From Sphingobacterium sp. UBA1575 (lineage in GTDB: Bacteria > Bacteroidota > Bacteroidia > Sphingobacteriales > Sphingobacteriaceae), in the NCBI GenBank assembly GCA_002322865.1, contig DCOH01000018.1, positions 19,399 through 35,562 on the forward strand: a stretch of 16,164 nt of DNA, in the 5' to 3' direction. Shown here in pieces: positions 7,348 to 15,210 of this stretch. The translations under genes and the position numbers were made by a program. Each line of letters begins with the position of its first letter. Within the stretch, counting starts at the first letter, position 1. Under the pieces are notes generated by a model that did not search any database, had not been told where the DNA came from, and saw only the letters and a program-made list of their open reading frames with translations.

Positions 7348-8169
7348 TTATCGAACTAACATAAATGAAATATATGGTTTCATAATGGCGTCTGTCTTTC
7401 CTGCCCACCCCATAGCATAAGCTGTATATTGCCTTTGATTTAAGGTGGATCCGGCATTCGCATAAAACGCTAGAACCGTAGCATTGGTTACTGCAGCACC
7501 TGCAGGTCTGACCTTCCATGTTCTGGTAATCGCACGGTTTAAAATAAATGTTGGCGAGATTTCCCCATATTTAATATTGCTCAATACCAAGGAATCCTGA
7601 TCAGGCTTCTGTGCAGTTGCCGATGTCGAATAGAACCCATAGTATAAATCTACTGCGGGAACATTCGGGATCAAGTTCACAAACCGATAGGAGGCATAGG
7701 ATGAATCCGGAAGGGCAAATGTTTCTTCTGTAGGTATGACTTTCGTATTTGCTCCCGTATCCGTTACATGGAAAGTATAACGACTGTTCGCCTTTATATT
7801 CAGCGTTGTTTTATAAAGCAAAACCGAATCTGTTCCGTCATCCTTTGTTTTCGGCAATACCACTTTTACCTCCACGTCTCCACCCTTAACCATTAGGAAC
7901 TCTGAACTTGACGGCCCCCTGGTATTATAGCCTCCACCAGGATAAGGTTCCCGACCTCGGATTTTTGGAGTTACCCGCACATCATTAAATTTAACGATCA
8001 TGTATCTATCGTCTGGATAAGCGGAAGCCATATTGATCTTAACAATGGAATTCGATTCATCCATGAATTCTACAGCTCCGAAATCCTGGATTTTATCTTT
8101 ATTACAACCCCCAATGGTAGTGAGTGTAACCAAACCCAATAAAAAAATGAATAAACTATATCTTTTCAT
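7348..8169 (-). CDS. DUF4397-like surface lipoprotein of a SusCD operon
   Basis: A 273-residue lipoprotein with signal MKRYSLFIFLLGLVTLTTIGGC (lipid Cys22) and a charged NKDKIQDF stretch after it, as in many surface-exposed Bacteroidota lipoproteins. The body is beta-rich. The segment YRFVNLIPNVPAVDLYYG (161-178) is the hallmark of DUF4397-type immunoglobulin-like repeats. The N-terminal half (about 30-135) looks like a first, more diverged beta-sandwich with FNDVRVTP. No catalytic residues are evident. The start has a strong AAAAGGAGAG ribosome-binding site. It lies 16 nt after the SusD-like gene and 2 nt before the NAGPA-like gene, so it is an operon member. By analogy with SusE/SusF-type proteins it may be an accessory glycan binder on the cell surface; that role is inference. 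Confidence 0.8.
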   Translation of the reverse strand: MKRYSLFIFLLGLVTLTTIGGCNKDKIQDFGAVEFMDESNSIVKINMASAYPDDRYMIVKFNDVRVTPKIRGREPYPGGGYNTRGPSSSEFLMVKGGDVEVKVVLPKTKDDGTDSVLLYKTTLNIKANSRYTFHVTDTGANTKVIPTEETFALPDSSYASYRFVNLIPNVPAVDLYYGFYSTSATAQKPDQDSLVLSNIKYGEISPTFILNRAITRTWKVRPAGAAVTNATVLAFYANAGSTLNQRQYTAYAMGWAGKTDAIMKPYISFMLVR

Positions 8170-8185
8170 AATAATTTCTCTCCTT

Positions 8186-9772
8186 TTAATAGTTATCTAA
8201 TACAAACCAAGTTGGGGTGATCACATAATTGGCTTCCAATCCGCCCCACTTCTCTAATTCCTCTGCATTCCACATGTATTCCGAATTGAAACGTGGCCGC
8301 ACGCGATAACAGTAACTTCCCTGTGCTAATTCTGCACCTGACCTAGTCACAAATTGCCTGAAAATAGCAGGATCATATCTATATTTCCGTAGATCGGACC
8401 AGATATCATATCCACCCCATCCCCATAGTGCTATGTATTTTTGCCCCATAATATCAGCCAAAGTTAATTCAGCTGCAGTTTGAGCAACTTCTGTAGAATC
8501 CATGTAGGATTTTATTTCCGCTGCCGTAATCTCTAATGGATTGAAAATTGTTCCCTGGTTTTCATCCTTGATCGCCGTATATTTATTGACGAAGGTCATA
8601 TGTCCACGGATACCGTTTAAATAAGCCTCATGAGCAACGGCAAGATCTCCTTTTTTTAAGGCCACCTCCGCACGGATAAATTGCAATTGTGAATACGTCA
8701 TGATAGGAAAATCTGTTTTGTTTTTGAACATATAGAAATTTCCTACTGCAGGCACGGTTGAGTTTGCCGATCTTCCATCCGGCAAAGCTGCCCGGTATAT
8801 ACTATCTGTAGTAGTGGTAGCAGAAGTACCAAATTTGAGCATTCGGGATAATCTCGGATCGCTTGACGTCTTTGATTCTTCCTCATATTCGCCACGCACT
8901 CCGCCAGTTAAATAACGTAATATCGGTGCTCCTGCCCTATTATAATAGGTGCTGTTCAATAGCGCTTGATCTTGACCATATACATTGGAGTTTTCAGAAC
9001 TTGACCCTGTGAACTTTACAGTTGCGTTATCTGCTTCAGATGCAAATGACAAGCTGGTATATTTCATTACAGAATCCGCATAATTGGTCAAAAAATCAGG
9101 TTTATTGATATATCTTGCATAGTTCAGGGCTTTTACTCCGTAGATGAATTTTCTCCATCGCTCCATATTACCACCGTACATAAAATCATATTTGGATAAT
9201 AAACCCGTATTATCGGCCATACTTTTCTGCCCTAAGAAATATAAAGCAGAATCACACCAGACCTGCACACGTTTATAAACATCTGGCTGATCTTTATATT
9301 CAAACTGTAACCGATCTTCAAAGGCACCATCCAATACGATTGGCCCATGATAATCAGTTAATAGTTGATAATCAAATGCTTTAATGGCATAACCAATTGC
9401 CGTAAATTCATATTTTTTACTAACCTTAGAATCAGCAAGAAGATTTTCCAAATTCTTCCCATGGTTAAAATATACCATTCTCCACATCACACCTCCAACA
9501 TCACTTACTCCACCAGGGTAACTGTGCTGTTCCCAAATATAGGATGCACGATCTGTTGAAGTCCCCAGCATCGCTTGGGTAAATTTGTTAATGATCCGTT
9601 GATCTTGACCATATCCGTTAGCAATCTGGTATTGAATGGGAGATAAATACAATTCCGCCGAAACTTCTTGTGGAAAAGAAGGACTGAAATTGATATCCAA
9701 TATTTTTTTACATCCTACGGTCAATAAGGAAATAGCCGCAATGACACATGTAATTATATTATTCTTTTTCAT
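8186..9772 (-). CDS. SusD-like outer-membrane lipoprotein, SusD_2 type
   Basis: A 528-residue lipoprotein with signal MKKNNIITCVIAAISLLTVGC (Cys21) followed by KKILDINFSPSFPQEVSAEL, the N-terminal pattern of the SusD_2 (PF12771) branch, where a D-I-N-x-x-P-x-x-P segment is followed by L-x-x-P-x-Q-Y. Other family marks are the YAIKAFDYQLLTDYHGPIV stretch (about 148-166), the FIRAEVALKKGDLAVAHEAYLNGI helix pair, and the C-terminal IMGQKYIALWGWGGYDIWSDLRKY segment in which a subunit lists its workup residues for the lid. Length is normal and the gene is complete. It starts 10 nt after the SusC-like gene and is followed 16 nt later by the DUF4397-like gene. It should act as the ligand-capturing lid on the SusC-like channel. 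The SusD_2 branch differs from the subtype of the other SusD in this window, implying a different ligand. Confidence 0.93.
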   Translation of the reverse strand: MKKNNIITCVIAAISLLTVGCKKILDINFSPSFPQEVSAELYLSPIQYQIANGYGQDQRIINKFTQAMLGTSTDRASYIWEQHSYPGGVSDVGGVMWRMVYFNHGKNLENLLADSKVSKKYEFTAIGYAIKAFDYQLLTDYHGPIVLDGAFEDRLQFEYKDQPDVYKRVQVWCDSALYFLGQKSMADNTGLLSKYDFMYGGNMERWRKFIYGVKALNYARYINKPDFLTNYADSVMKYTSLSFASEADNATVKFTGSSSENSNVYGQDQALLNSTYYNRAGAPILRYLTGGVRGEYEEESKTSSDPRLSRMLKFGTSATTTTDSIYRAALPDGRSANSTVPAVGNFYMFKNKTDFPIMTYSQLQFIRAEVALKKGDLAVAHEAYLNGIRGHMTFVNKYTAIKDENQGTIFNPLEITAAEIKSYMDSTEVAQTAAELTLADIMGQKYIALWGWGGYDIWSDLRKYRYDPAIFRQFVTRSGAELAQGSYCYRVRPRFNSEYMWNAEELEKWGGLEANYVITPTWFVLDNY

Positions 9773-9782
9773 AATGTTCCGA

Positions 9783-12700
9783 TTAAAGTTTCAATCTAAA
9801 TCCGAAGTTAAAGCCAATTGGTCTAGTCATGTTTCCATAATCAATACCATATCCACCAATACCGCCAATACCTGGTGTATTGGAGTTTGATTCTGGATCT
9901 AAGCCGGAATAATTAGTCAACAAAACCACATCTGTCAATGTACAGAATAGGGAAAGATCAGATTTAGGTCCAATTCTTCTTACTAGATTTTTTGGCATTA
10001 GGTAACTTAATGTGATGTCACGAAGCCTTACCGTCCAAATATCCTTTTCAACAAATTTCTCACCTGTCACTGAACTGTAATAATAACCAGAAGTATAATA
10101 AGGAGTCACAGCAATGTTATTTGGCGTCGGATTAGCGGTGTTTTCAAGACCATCTTCTAATACACCCTGTACAACACGAGGTTCTTCTCGGTTTAAGGTT
10201 TGACTACTTAAACCAAGGGTATATAACCTATAATCCAAAAGATTATAGACATCTCCACCCACTCTGGAATCCCAAAGGAAATTCAAGGTAAAATCCTTAT
10301 ATCTGAATTTATTGACGATACCTAAGGTAAATCTTGGAATACGATCACCAACATAACCAAAAGTAGATTCACTTGGTAATAATGGCAAGCCATTTTGAGG
10401 ATTGATCAGGATATCTCCCCGTTCATTACGCTTAAATTTGGTCGCTGATAAAGAACCAATACTCTCTCCGATGAAAACTGCGGAACGAACTCCACCTGTT
10501 AACCAAGTATCGGAATCGTAGGACTCTGGAATATCTTTCGCCAATGATTTAACAATACTTCGTTGTTTGGTGTAGTTAAAGGTGATATCCCAATTAAAGT
10601 TTGGTTTACGAATTGGTGCTACATTACTTTGGATCTCTATACCATTAGCTTCAATGGTACCACCATTGATTAGTTTCAAAATAAAACCCGTGGCATAACT
10701 CAAGCGAGGGTTGAAGATCTGGTCAATACTGCGACGACGGTAATAGGTGAAATCCATCGTAAACCTCCTCTTAAAGAAGCTTAAGTCCAAACCACCTTCC
10801 ATATCTTCTGTAGTCTCTACAAATAAGTTAGGATTACCTCCATTTACTCCATAAGCAAAACCACCGCCTGAAGTCATTTGAGTTTCCAGGTTAGAACGCG
10901 TAGCAAATGATCTAAATGGCCCCTTACCTGTTCTGGAAATGGAAAAACGTAATTTTCCTTCATCTAACCATTTATAGTTTTCCTTAACCGCATCAAATTC
11001 AGAAAAATTGAAGGCAATGGATGCAGATGGATAAGCAAATACAGGATTATTTGGCATCAACCGAGAAGAAGCATCGACCCTTCCGGTAAGTGTCAGTGAC
11101 AACAGGGATTTATAACTTAAAACGGACTGAAGGGATGCCCCCATAATTCGGTATCGATCGATATAATTTTTTGCCCTACGTTCATCCGGGTCGGAATTAT
11201 TGATGTTATAAAAATTAGGATCATACATTTTGCGACCATACTGCGAATCGGTATTATAATGATAATCGTAAATATTTGCAGCAAGGTTGTTCTGCATGGT
11301 AAACTTTTTATCAAAAAAAGAGTTTCTGGTCGTCACACGGTATCCTCCAGTAAATATTCTTGCACCTCTCGTATAAATGTACATTTCTCCCAAATCTGGA
11401 TCACTGGAATCACCAGATCCATTATAGGATTGACCGTGATAAATCTTGAATCCGTTGGTAACGGAATATTCCATCCCCAAAGTTGCCTGCATACTGATCC
11501 AAGAATTCGGTTTATAGTTGAATTGGGAGTTGGCAATCATCCTGTTCACATCATCGTAGGCCGTATTTTTATAGGCATCCCAAAATGGGTTATCAATTTC
11601 ATTATAGATATCTGAGGCATGTAGCACCCGATTTCCTCCTTCATCGATCCAATCACGCACATCCCATCTTGGATTGAACCTTAAAAGCGCCATTAAATAG
11701 CCCACATCACCCTTATTAGCCTTATCATTATGAGAATTCATATAGCTAAACGTGGTGTTCATATCCATTTTGGAGTTAATTTTTGAAGTTCCTGTTAACC
11801 TGGAAGTAAACCTTCTAAGACTTGTATTAGGCACTACTCCTTTATTATCAAAATATTCATTGGACCATCGGTAAGTAATCGCATCTGAACCTCCTTCTAT
11901 GGTAAGGTTGTGCTTGTGGTTAAAACCGGTACGGAAAAAGTTTTTGGTGTTGTCGGTGTGCAAAACCTCATTCTCGTTATATTTTGGTCCTAAGGCATAT
12001 GCAGAAGTTGCGGTGTAAACACCGTTAGTTCCTTGCGCATAGATATACTGGCGTTCTGGATAGCGATACGGCTTCTCAAAACGGCCAGAATAGGAATAAT
12101 TTACTGAAGCCCTTCCAGCTTTACCTTTCTTGGTCGTAATCAAAATTGCACCCCCGGCACCCATACTACCATACATCGCAGTTGCTTCAGCACCTTTCAT
12201 GATCACATAACTTTCAATATCTTCAGGGTTGATATCAATACCACGATTCGAATAATCGTTTTCCCTATTGGTACCAACGTGCACCATATCTGCCTCATTA
12301 ACAACAGAGTTGTCAATAGGCACACCATCGACAATGATCAACGCATTGTTATCTCCGGAGATAGAGATAAACCCTCGCAATACAATCTGCGCAGAAGCAC
12401 CTGGCAATCCACTCGATGAGTTCACCGTCAAACCTGGTACACGACCTTGAAGACCATTGAAAAATGCTTCACGCTGTGTTTCAGCAACCTCGTCTCCTGA
12501 AACCTTTGGCGTAGAATATCCTAAGGTTTTCCGATCACGTTCAATACCGAAGGCTGTAACAACAACCTCATCAATATTGGATTTGTCTTCTGTTAAGGAT
12601 ACGTTTTGGGTGGAGCCTGAGGGCTTTCTCTCTTCGGTTGTATAACCGATAAAGCGAAACACCAAGGTCGCACCATCTGAAATGCTAATGGAATAATTTC

Positions 12701-12869
12701 CGGAGCTATTGGTCAGTGTCTGATTCCCTTTTCCTTTCTCCTGCACCGTTACACCTCCCAGTGGGTCACCATTTGAATCCGTAACCTTTCCTGAAATGCT
12801 GCGCTGCGCATAGAGATTGGAACTAATAAAGACTAGTCCAATAACGAATAGAAGTAGCCTTCCTTTCAT
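9783..12869 (-). CDS. SusC/RagA-family TonB-dependent outer-membrane transporter
   Basis: A complete 1028-residue SusC-like receptor. Signal peptide MKGRLLLFVIGLVFISSNLYA is followed by the regulatory beta-sandwich at about 23-100 (SISGKVTDSNGDPLGGVTVQ) and a TonB-box-like segment IDEVVVTAFGIERDRKTLGY. The plug has GLQGRVPGLTV, LIIVDGVPIDN and YVIMKGAEATAMYGSMGAGGA then ITTKKGK. The barrel follows, ending FNFGFRLKL. There is no STN signalling domain. It heads a four-gene operon (10, 16 and 2 nt gaps) that ends at the terminator at 6317-6344. Upstream DNA is AT-rich with no obvious Shine-Dalgarno, which is usual in this phylum. It would import whatever the SusD_2-type partner binds. It shares family-level architecture with the other SusC in the window but the plug and barrel differ throughout, so this is not a recent duplication. 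Confidence 0.95.
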   Translation of the reverse strand: MKGRLLLFVIGLVFISSNLYAQRSISGKVTDSNGDPLGGVTVQEKGKGNQTLTNSSGNYSISISDGATLVFRFIGYTTEERKPSGSTQNVSLTEDKSNIDEVVVTAFGIERDRKTLGYSTPKVSGDEVAETQREAFFNGLQGRVPGLTVNSSSGLPGASAQIVLRGFISISGDNNALIIVDGVPIDNSVVNEADMVHVGTNRENDYSNRGIDINPEDIESYVIMKGAEATAMYGSMGAGGAILITTKKGKAGRASVNYSYSGRFEKPYRYPERQYIYAQGTNGVYTATSAYALGPKYNENEVLHTDNTKNFFRTGFNHKHNLTIEGGSDAITYRWSNEYFDNKGVVPNTSLRRFTSRLTGTSKINSKMDMNTTFSYMNSHNDKANKGDVGYLMALLRFNPRWDVRDWIDEGGNRVLHASDIYNEIDNPFWDAYKNTAYDDVNRMIANSQFNYKPNSWISMQATLGMEYSVTNGFKIYHGQSYNGSGDSSDPDLGEMYIYTRGARIFTGGYRVTTRNSFFDKKFTMQNNLAANIYDYHYNTDSQYGRKMYDPNFYNINNSDPDERRAKNYIDRYRIMGASLQSVLSYKSLLSLTLTGRVDASSRLMPNNPVFAYPSASIAFNFSEFDAVKENYKWLDEGKLRFSISRTGKGPFRSFATRSNLETQMTSGGGFAYGVNGGNPNLFVETTEDMEGGLDLSFFKRRFTMDFTYYRRRSIDQIFNPRLSYATGFILKLINGGTIEANGIEIQSNVAPIRKPNFNWDITFNYTKQRSIVKSLAKDIPESYDSDTWLTGGVRSAVFIGESIGSLSATKFKRNERGDILINPQNGLPLLPSESTFGYVGDRIPRFTLGIVNKFRYKDFTLNFLWDSRVGGDVYNLLDYRLYTLGLSSQTLNREEPRVVQGVLEDGLENTANPTPNNIAVTPYYTSGYYYSSVTGEKFVEKDIWTVRLRDITLSYLMPKNLVRRIGPKSDLSLFCTLTDVVLLTNYSGLDPESNSNTPGIGGIGGYGIDYGNMTRPIGFNFGFRLKL

Positions 12870-13017
12870 AATTTAAGATTTAGATGAATAATTTAAGTTC
12901 TGTTAGTTTTTGTATTACCAAGGCAGATGTCAAAGTAATACATGGTTCGTTTTTCTTATAACAAGTATAAAAATAAAAGGTTGATTATTTGCATTGTTTT
13001 TTATTTTATTTTTCGAA

Positions 13018-13034
13018 ATACGCATAAATACGCA
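13018..13034. repeat. 10-bp direct repeat ATACGCATAA / ATACGCA
   Basis: Two head-to-tail copies of ATACGCA at a 10-bp period, one helical turn, 149-165 nt upstream of the SusC-like start. The core ACGCATAA recurs inverted at 13143-13150 and again in the namZ upstream gap at 6154-6161. Spacing of one turn is typical of activator half-sites such as AraC-type sites; that interpretation is inference. Confidence 0.4.
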
Positions 13035-13300
13035 CTTCAACAAGAATTAACTTCAATGATTTGTCACAAAAAACGAATATAAATCAGCAAAAACTAAAAT
13101 CAACAATTCGAATCTTTGCAACTTTCAAAACAAATTAATTGATTATGCGTTTTTCTATATTTTAGGCTACTGCATAGGTCAACTTTAAAATAAAAAGTTT
13201 ATTAAACGAAATAAAAGCAAGCAGCATAATAGAATATTGATTATTGGGGATGAACTAGGTACAATATTGGTCTTTTATGGCTGCAAGTTGGAAGCATCCT

Positions 13301-13366
13301 CCAAGTAGTATGTAAGTAAGTAAAGTCACATACACCTCACTTACAACTCACTTATAACTCACTTGG
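13301..13366. repeat. Block of 11-bp tandem repeats with nested inverted repeats
   Basis: CTCACTTACAA, CTCACTTATAA and a partial CTCACTTGG follow one another at 13336-13366. Just before them lies GTAAGTAAGTAA (13312-13323), partly complementary to ACTTAC in the repeats. Outer arms CCAAGT (13301-13306) and ACTTGG (13361-13366) pair, and GTATGT (13308-13313) pairs with ACATAC (13328-13333). Alternative folds are therefore possible. It lies just past the DigH terminator and far upstream of the SusC gene. Confidence 0.7.
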
Positions 13367-13397
13367 ACCAAGAACACAAACACCCGCCATATTCAAC

Positions 13398-13438
13398 AAA
13401 AAGAGGCTGTACCTAAAATAGATACAGCCTCTTTTTTT
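13398..13438 (-). terminator. Strong intrinsic terminator after the digH-like gene
   Basis: A long stem: AGAGGCTGTA (13402-13411) pairs with TACAGCCTCT (13423-13432), and the inner loop CTA/TAG pairs further. Flanking A and T runs give a U-tract on the minus strand and also on the plus strand, so it could work in both directions. It starts about 49 nt past the DigH-like stop codon. No plus-strand gene in the window needs it. Confidence 0.9.
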
Positions 13439-13486
13439 ATCTTTATTAAAGTTAAATAAACTCTATAGACTTATATTACAGCAAAT

Positions 13487-15145
13487 TTACTCGGTAATTT
13501 CCTCTGCCATATAATCCCCTTCATTTCCTAAACGATCAATACCTTTAATAGCTACCGCATTCAATTTTTGACCGTTTTTGGTTTTCGGGAAACTATACTC
13601 TGTCTGCGGCGCATCCAAAATCTCCATTTCCCAAGTATTGCCATACCTTGCATAGGCTACCCATTTGAACACTTGCTCAGGCTGTTTGTGCAACCATTTG
13701 GCAAAAACACTGCTGGTCTGTTTGGTCAATAACAAAGTAGGCTTTAAAATTGGATTGGCAGATAACCAAGGTGATGCAGGAACCAATGCCGGAGCACGAT
13801 AAGGTCCTTCATAAAGCGCCTTCAACATCAATGGGTTTTTCGTTAAGCCCGCAATGCTCCAGTGCACTGCACCGGTACTGTTCGGTGTAACATCCCTGGT
13901 CACTTCGATCTGACGCTTGATCTCCTCGATTTTGTTGGAAGAACGGACTTCAACCGTATTCAATCCTGGCCATAAATGGCGGTTATGCTTGTTTTCCGAC
14001 TCCCACCATTTCAACAAGGAAGTAAAACTCTGTTTTGGCGGGTCGATTGGCCAATACAATTGAGGTGTAAAATAATCGATCCACCCTTCGTTCAACCATA
14101 ATTTCGCATCTGCATACAACTCATCATATTGAGAGGATCCAGTTACACCGGCAGGATAACCTGGTTTCCAGATTCCAAAAGGGCTCAATCCAAACTTTAC
14201 AAATGGCTTTTCTGCTTTGATCTGGGTATAGATTCTTTTGATGAATTTATTGACATTATCACGTCTCCAATCGCCACGGCTCAGGTTACCACCTGATTTT
14301 CTGTACGCATTCCAAGATGCATCATCCGGAAAATCAGCTCCTCCATTATAGGAAGCATAAGGGTAGAAATAATCATCAAAATGAACCCCATCGATATCAT
14401 AACGTTTTACGATATCCATTACCACCTCCGAAGAGTGGTCCTGGGTTTTTTGATTTGCCGGATCGAACCAGTACATGCCGTTGCGCAAACGAACAACATG
14501 ATCAGCCGCTTTACGAACCATCGACTCATTGGTTACTTGTCCACCATTCGAATGATGCGCACGGTAAGGATTTAACCAAACATGCAGTTCCAATCCACGC
14601 TTATGCGCTTCATCCACCCAAAATTCCAATGGATCGTAATATGGCGAAGGTGCCTTTCCAATTGAACCGGTCAAGAAATAAGACCATGGTTCGAATTTGG
14701 AATGGTATAAGGCATCAGCAGATGGGCGCACCTGAAAGATCACCGCATTAAAATTATTCTTCTTCAGCAAATCCAATAAGGCAATCGCCTCCTGCTTTTG
14801 CTGCTCGGTAGAAAGGTTGTTCTTACTTGGCCAGTTGATATTGGCTACGGTTGCTACCCAGGCCGCACGGAATTCACGTGGTGCCTTTGGCAGATCGGTA
14901 CGGAATTCTTTAAAAGGCTCCTCTTTCTTAACCACTTTAGCTGGCTTTTCAACAGCAGCCCCCTTCTTCACTTCCTTTACTTCTTCCTCCTTTTTAGGTG
15001 GGTTTTCTACCTGGGTACCTTGGGCTACCTCCGCTTTTGGCTGCTCCTTAGCCTTTGCCTGCCTGTTTTTAGATCCACAGGAAACCACCAGCATCAAGGC
15101 AACAGCAAATAGGCATAAATGCAAAAATCTCATCTTCATAAACAT
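13487..15145 (-). CDS. DigH/YddW-type glycoside hydrolase lipoprotein (GHL10, DUF187)
   Basis: A 552-residue lipoprotein of the GHL10/DUF187 family. The E. coli member DigH (YddW) cleaves peptide-free (denuded) peptidoglycan glycan strands. The signal MKMRFLHLCLFAVALMLVVSC has lipid Cys23, then a Lys/Glu/Pro-rich linker to about residue 85. The TIM-barrel domain spans about 90-400: EFRAAWVATVANINWPSKN (91-109), FNAVIFQVRPSADALY (132-147), WLNPYRAHH (190-198), IDGVHFDDYFYPY (251-263) with the acidic residues expected at the active site, GLSPFGIW (319-326) and FTPQLYWP (359-366). An Fn3-like tail (about 455-550) ends the protein. The domain is complete. Starts at 15139 (MKMRF) or 15133 are as likely as 15145, because the promoter just upstream would leave only a few nt of leader before 15145. 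It is 65 nt after nagA and has its own promoter and terminator. Confidence 0.93.
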   Translation of the reverse strand: MFMKMRFLHLCLFAVALMLVVSCGSKNRQAKAKEQPKAEVAQGTQVENPPKKEEEVKEVKKGAAVEKPAKVVKKEEPFKEFRTDLPKAPREFRAAWVATVANINWPSKNNLSTEQQKQEAIALLDLLKKNNFNAVIFQVRPSADALYHSKFEPWSYFLTGSIGKAPSPYYDPLEFWVDEAHKRGLELHVWLNPYRAHHSNGGQVTNESMVRKAADHVVRLRNGMYWFDPANQKTQDHSSEVVMDIVKRYDIDGVHFDDYFYPYASYNGGADFPDDASWNAYRKSGGNLSRGDWRRDNVNKFIKRIYTQIKAEKPFVKFGLSPFGIWKPGYPAGVTGSSQYDELYADAKLWLNEGWIDYFTPQLYWPIDPPKQSFTSLLKWWESENKHNRHLWPGLNTVEVRSSNKIEEIKRQIEVTRDVTPNSTGAVHWSIAGLTKNPLMLKALYEGPYRAPALVPASPWLSANPILKPTLLLTKQTSSVFAKWLHKQPEQVFKWVAYARYGNTWEMEILDAPQTEYSFPKTKNGQKLNAVAIKGIDRLGNEGDYMAEEITE

Positions 15146-15156
15146 ATCTTAACACG

Positions 15157-15189
15157 CAAAACTACGGTTTTTATTACCTTGGAATCAAA
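15157..15189 (-). promoter_or_regulatory. Bacteroidota-type promoter of the digH-like gene
   Basis: On the minus strand TTTG (15186-15189), a 21-nt spacer and TAGTTTTG (15157-15164) match the consensus TTTG-N19-21-TANNTTTG exactly. Transcription should begin about 7 nt after the -7 box, near 15150, only about 5 nt before the first ATG at 15145. This favours one of the two downstream in-frame ATGs (15139, 15133) or near-leaderless translation. It also lets the gene be expressed apart from nagA. Confidence 0.8.
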
Positions 15190-15210
15190 TTGTAACTTAT
15201 TCGTTATAGA

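Larger units (their letters stand above)
12870..13486. other. 617-bp non-coding region between digH-like gene and SusCD operon
   Basis: No credible gene is seen here. It contains the terminator of the DigH-like gene (13398-13438), a repeat block (13301-13366), a 10-bp direct repeat ATACGCATAA at 13018-13034, and one inverted copy of ACGCATAA at 13143-13150. It must include the promoter of the SusCD operon. Minus-strand -7 candidates with one mismatch exist at 12931-12938 (TTACTTTG) and 13131-13138 (TTAATTTG), but none has a properly spaced TTTG -33 box. The stretch 12960-13240 is very AT-rich. Confidence 0.6.

Noticed and set aside
7346..7519. Upstream start for the NAGPA-like gene giving 383 residues
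   Set aside because: The extension lies wholly inside the DUF4397-like gene in another frame, is Cys-rich and unlike any signal; ATG at 7345 begins a clear lipoprotein signal.
1154..12869. Recent duplication of a SusCD module
   Set aside because: The two SusC and two SusD proteins share only family motifs; flanking sequences and SusD subtypes differ.
12931..12965. Promoter for the SusCD operon: TTACTTTG with CTTG upstream
   Set aside because: One mismatch in each box and a 23-nt spacer; too weak to call without transcript data.
13336..13366. CRISPR-like array
   Set aside because: The units are 11 bp and contiguous with no spacers, and there are no cas genes.
14317..14751. 144-residue plus-strand open frame, and other plus-strand frames
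   Set aside because: They lie antisense within strongly recognisable minus-strand genes, have no family resemblance and show His/Pro-rich composition typical of shadow frames.
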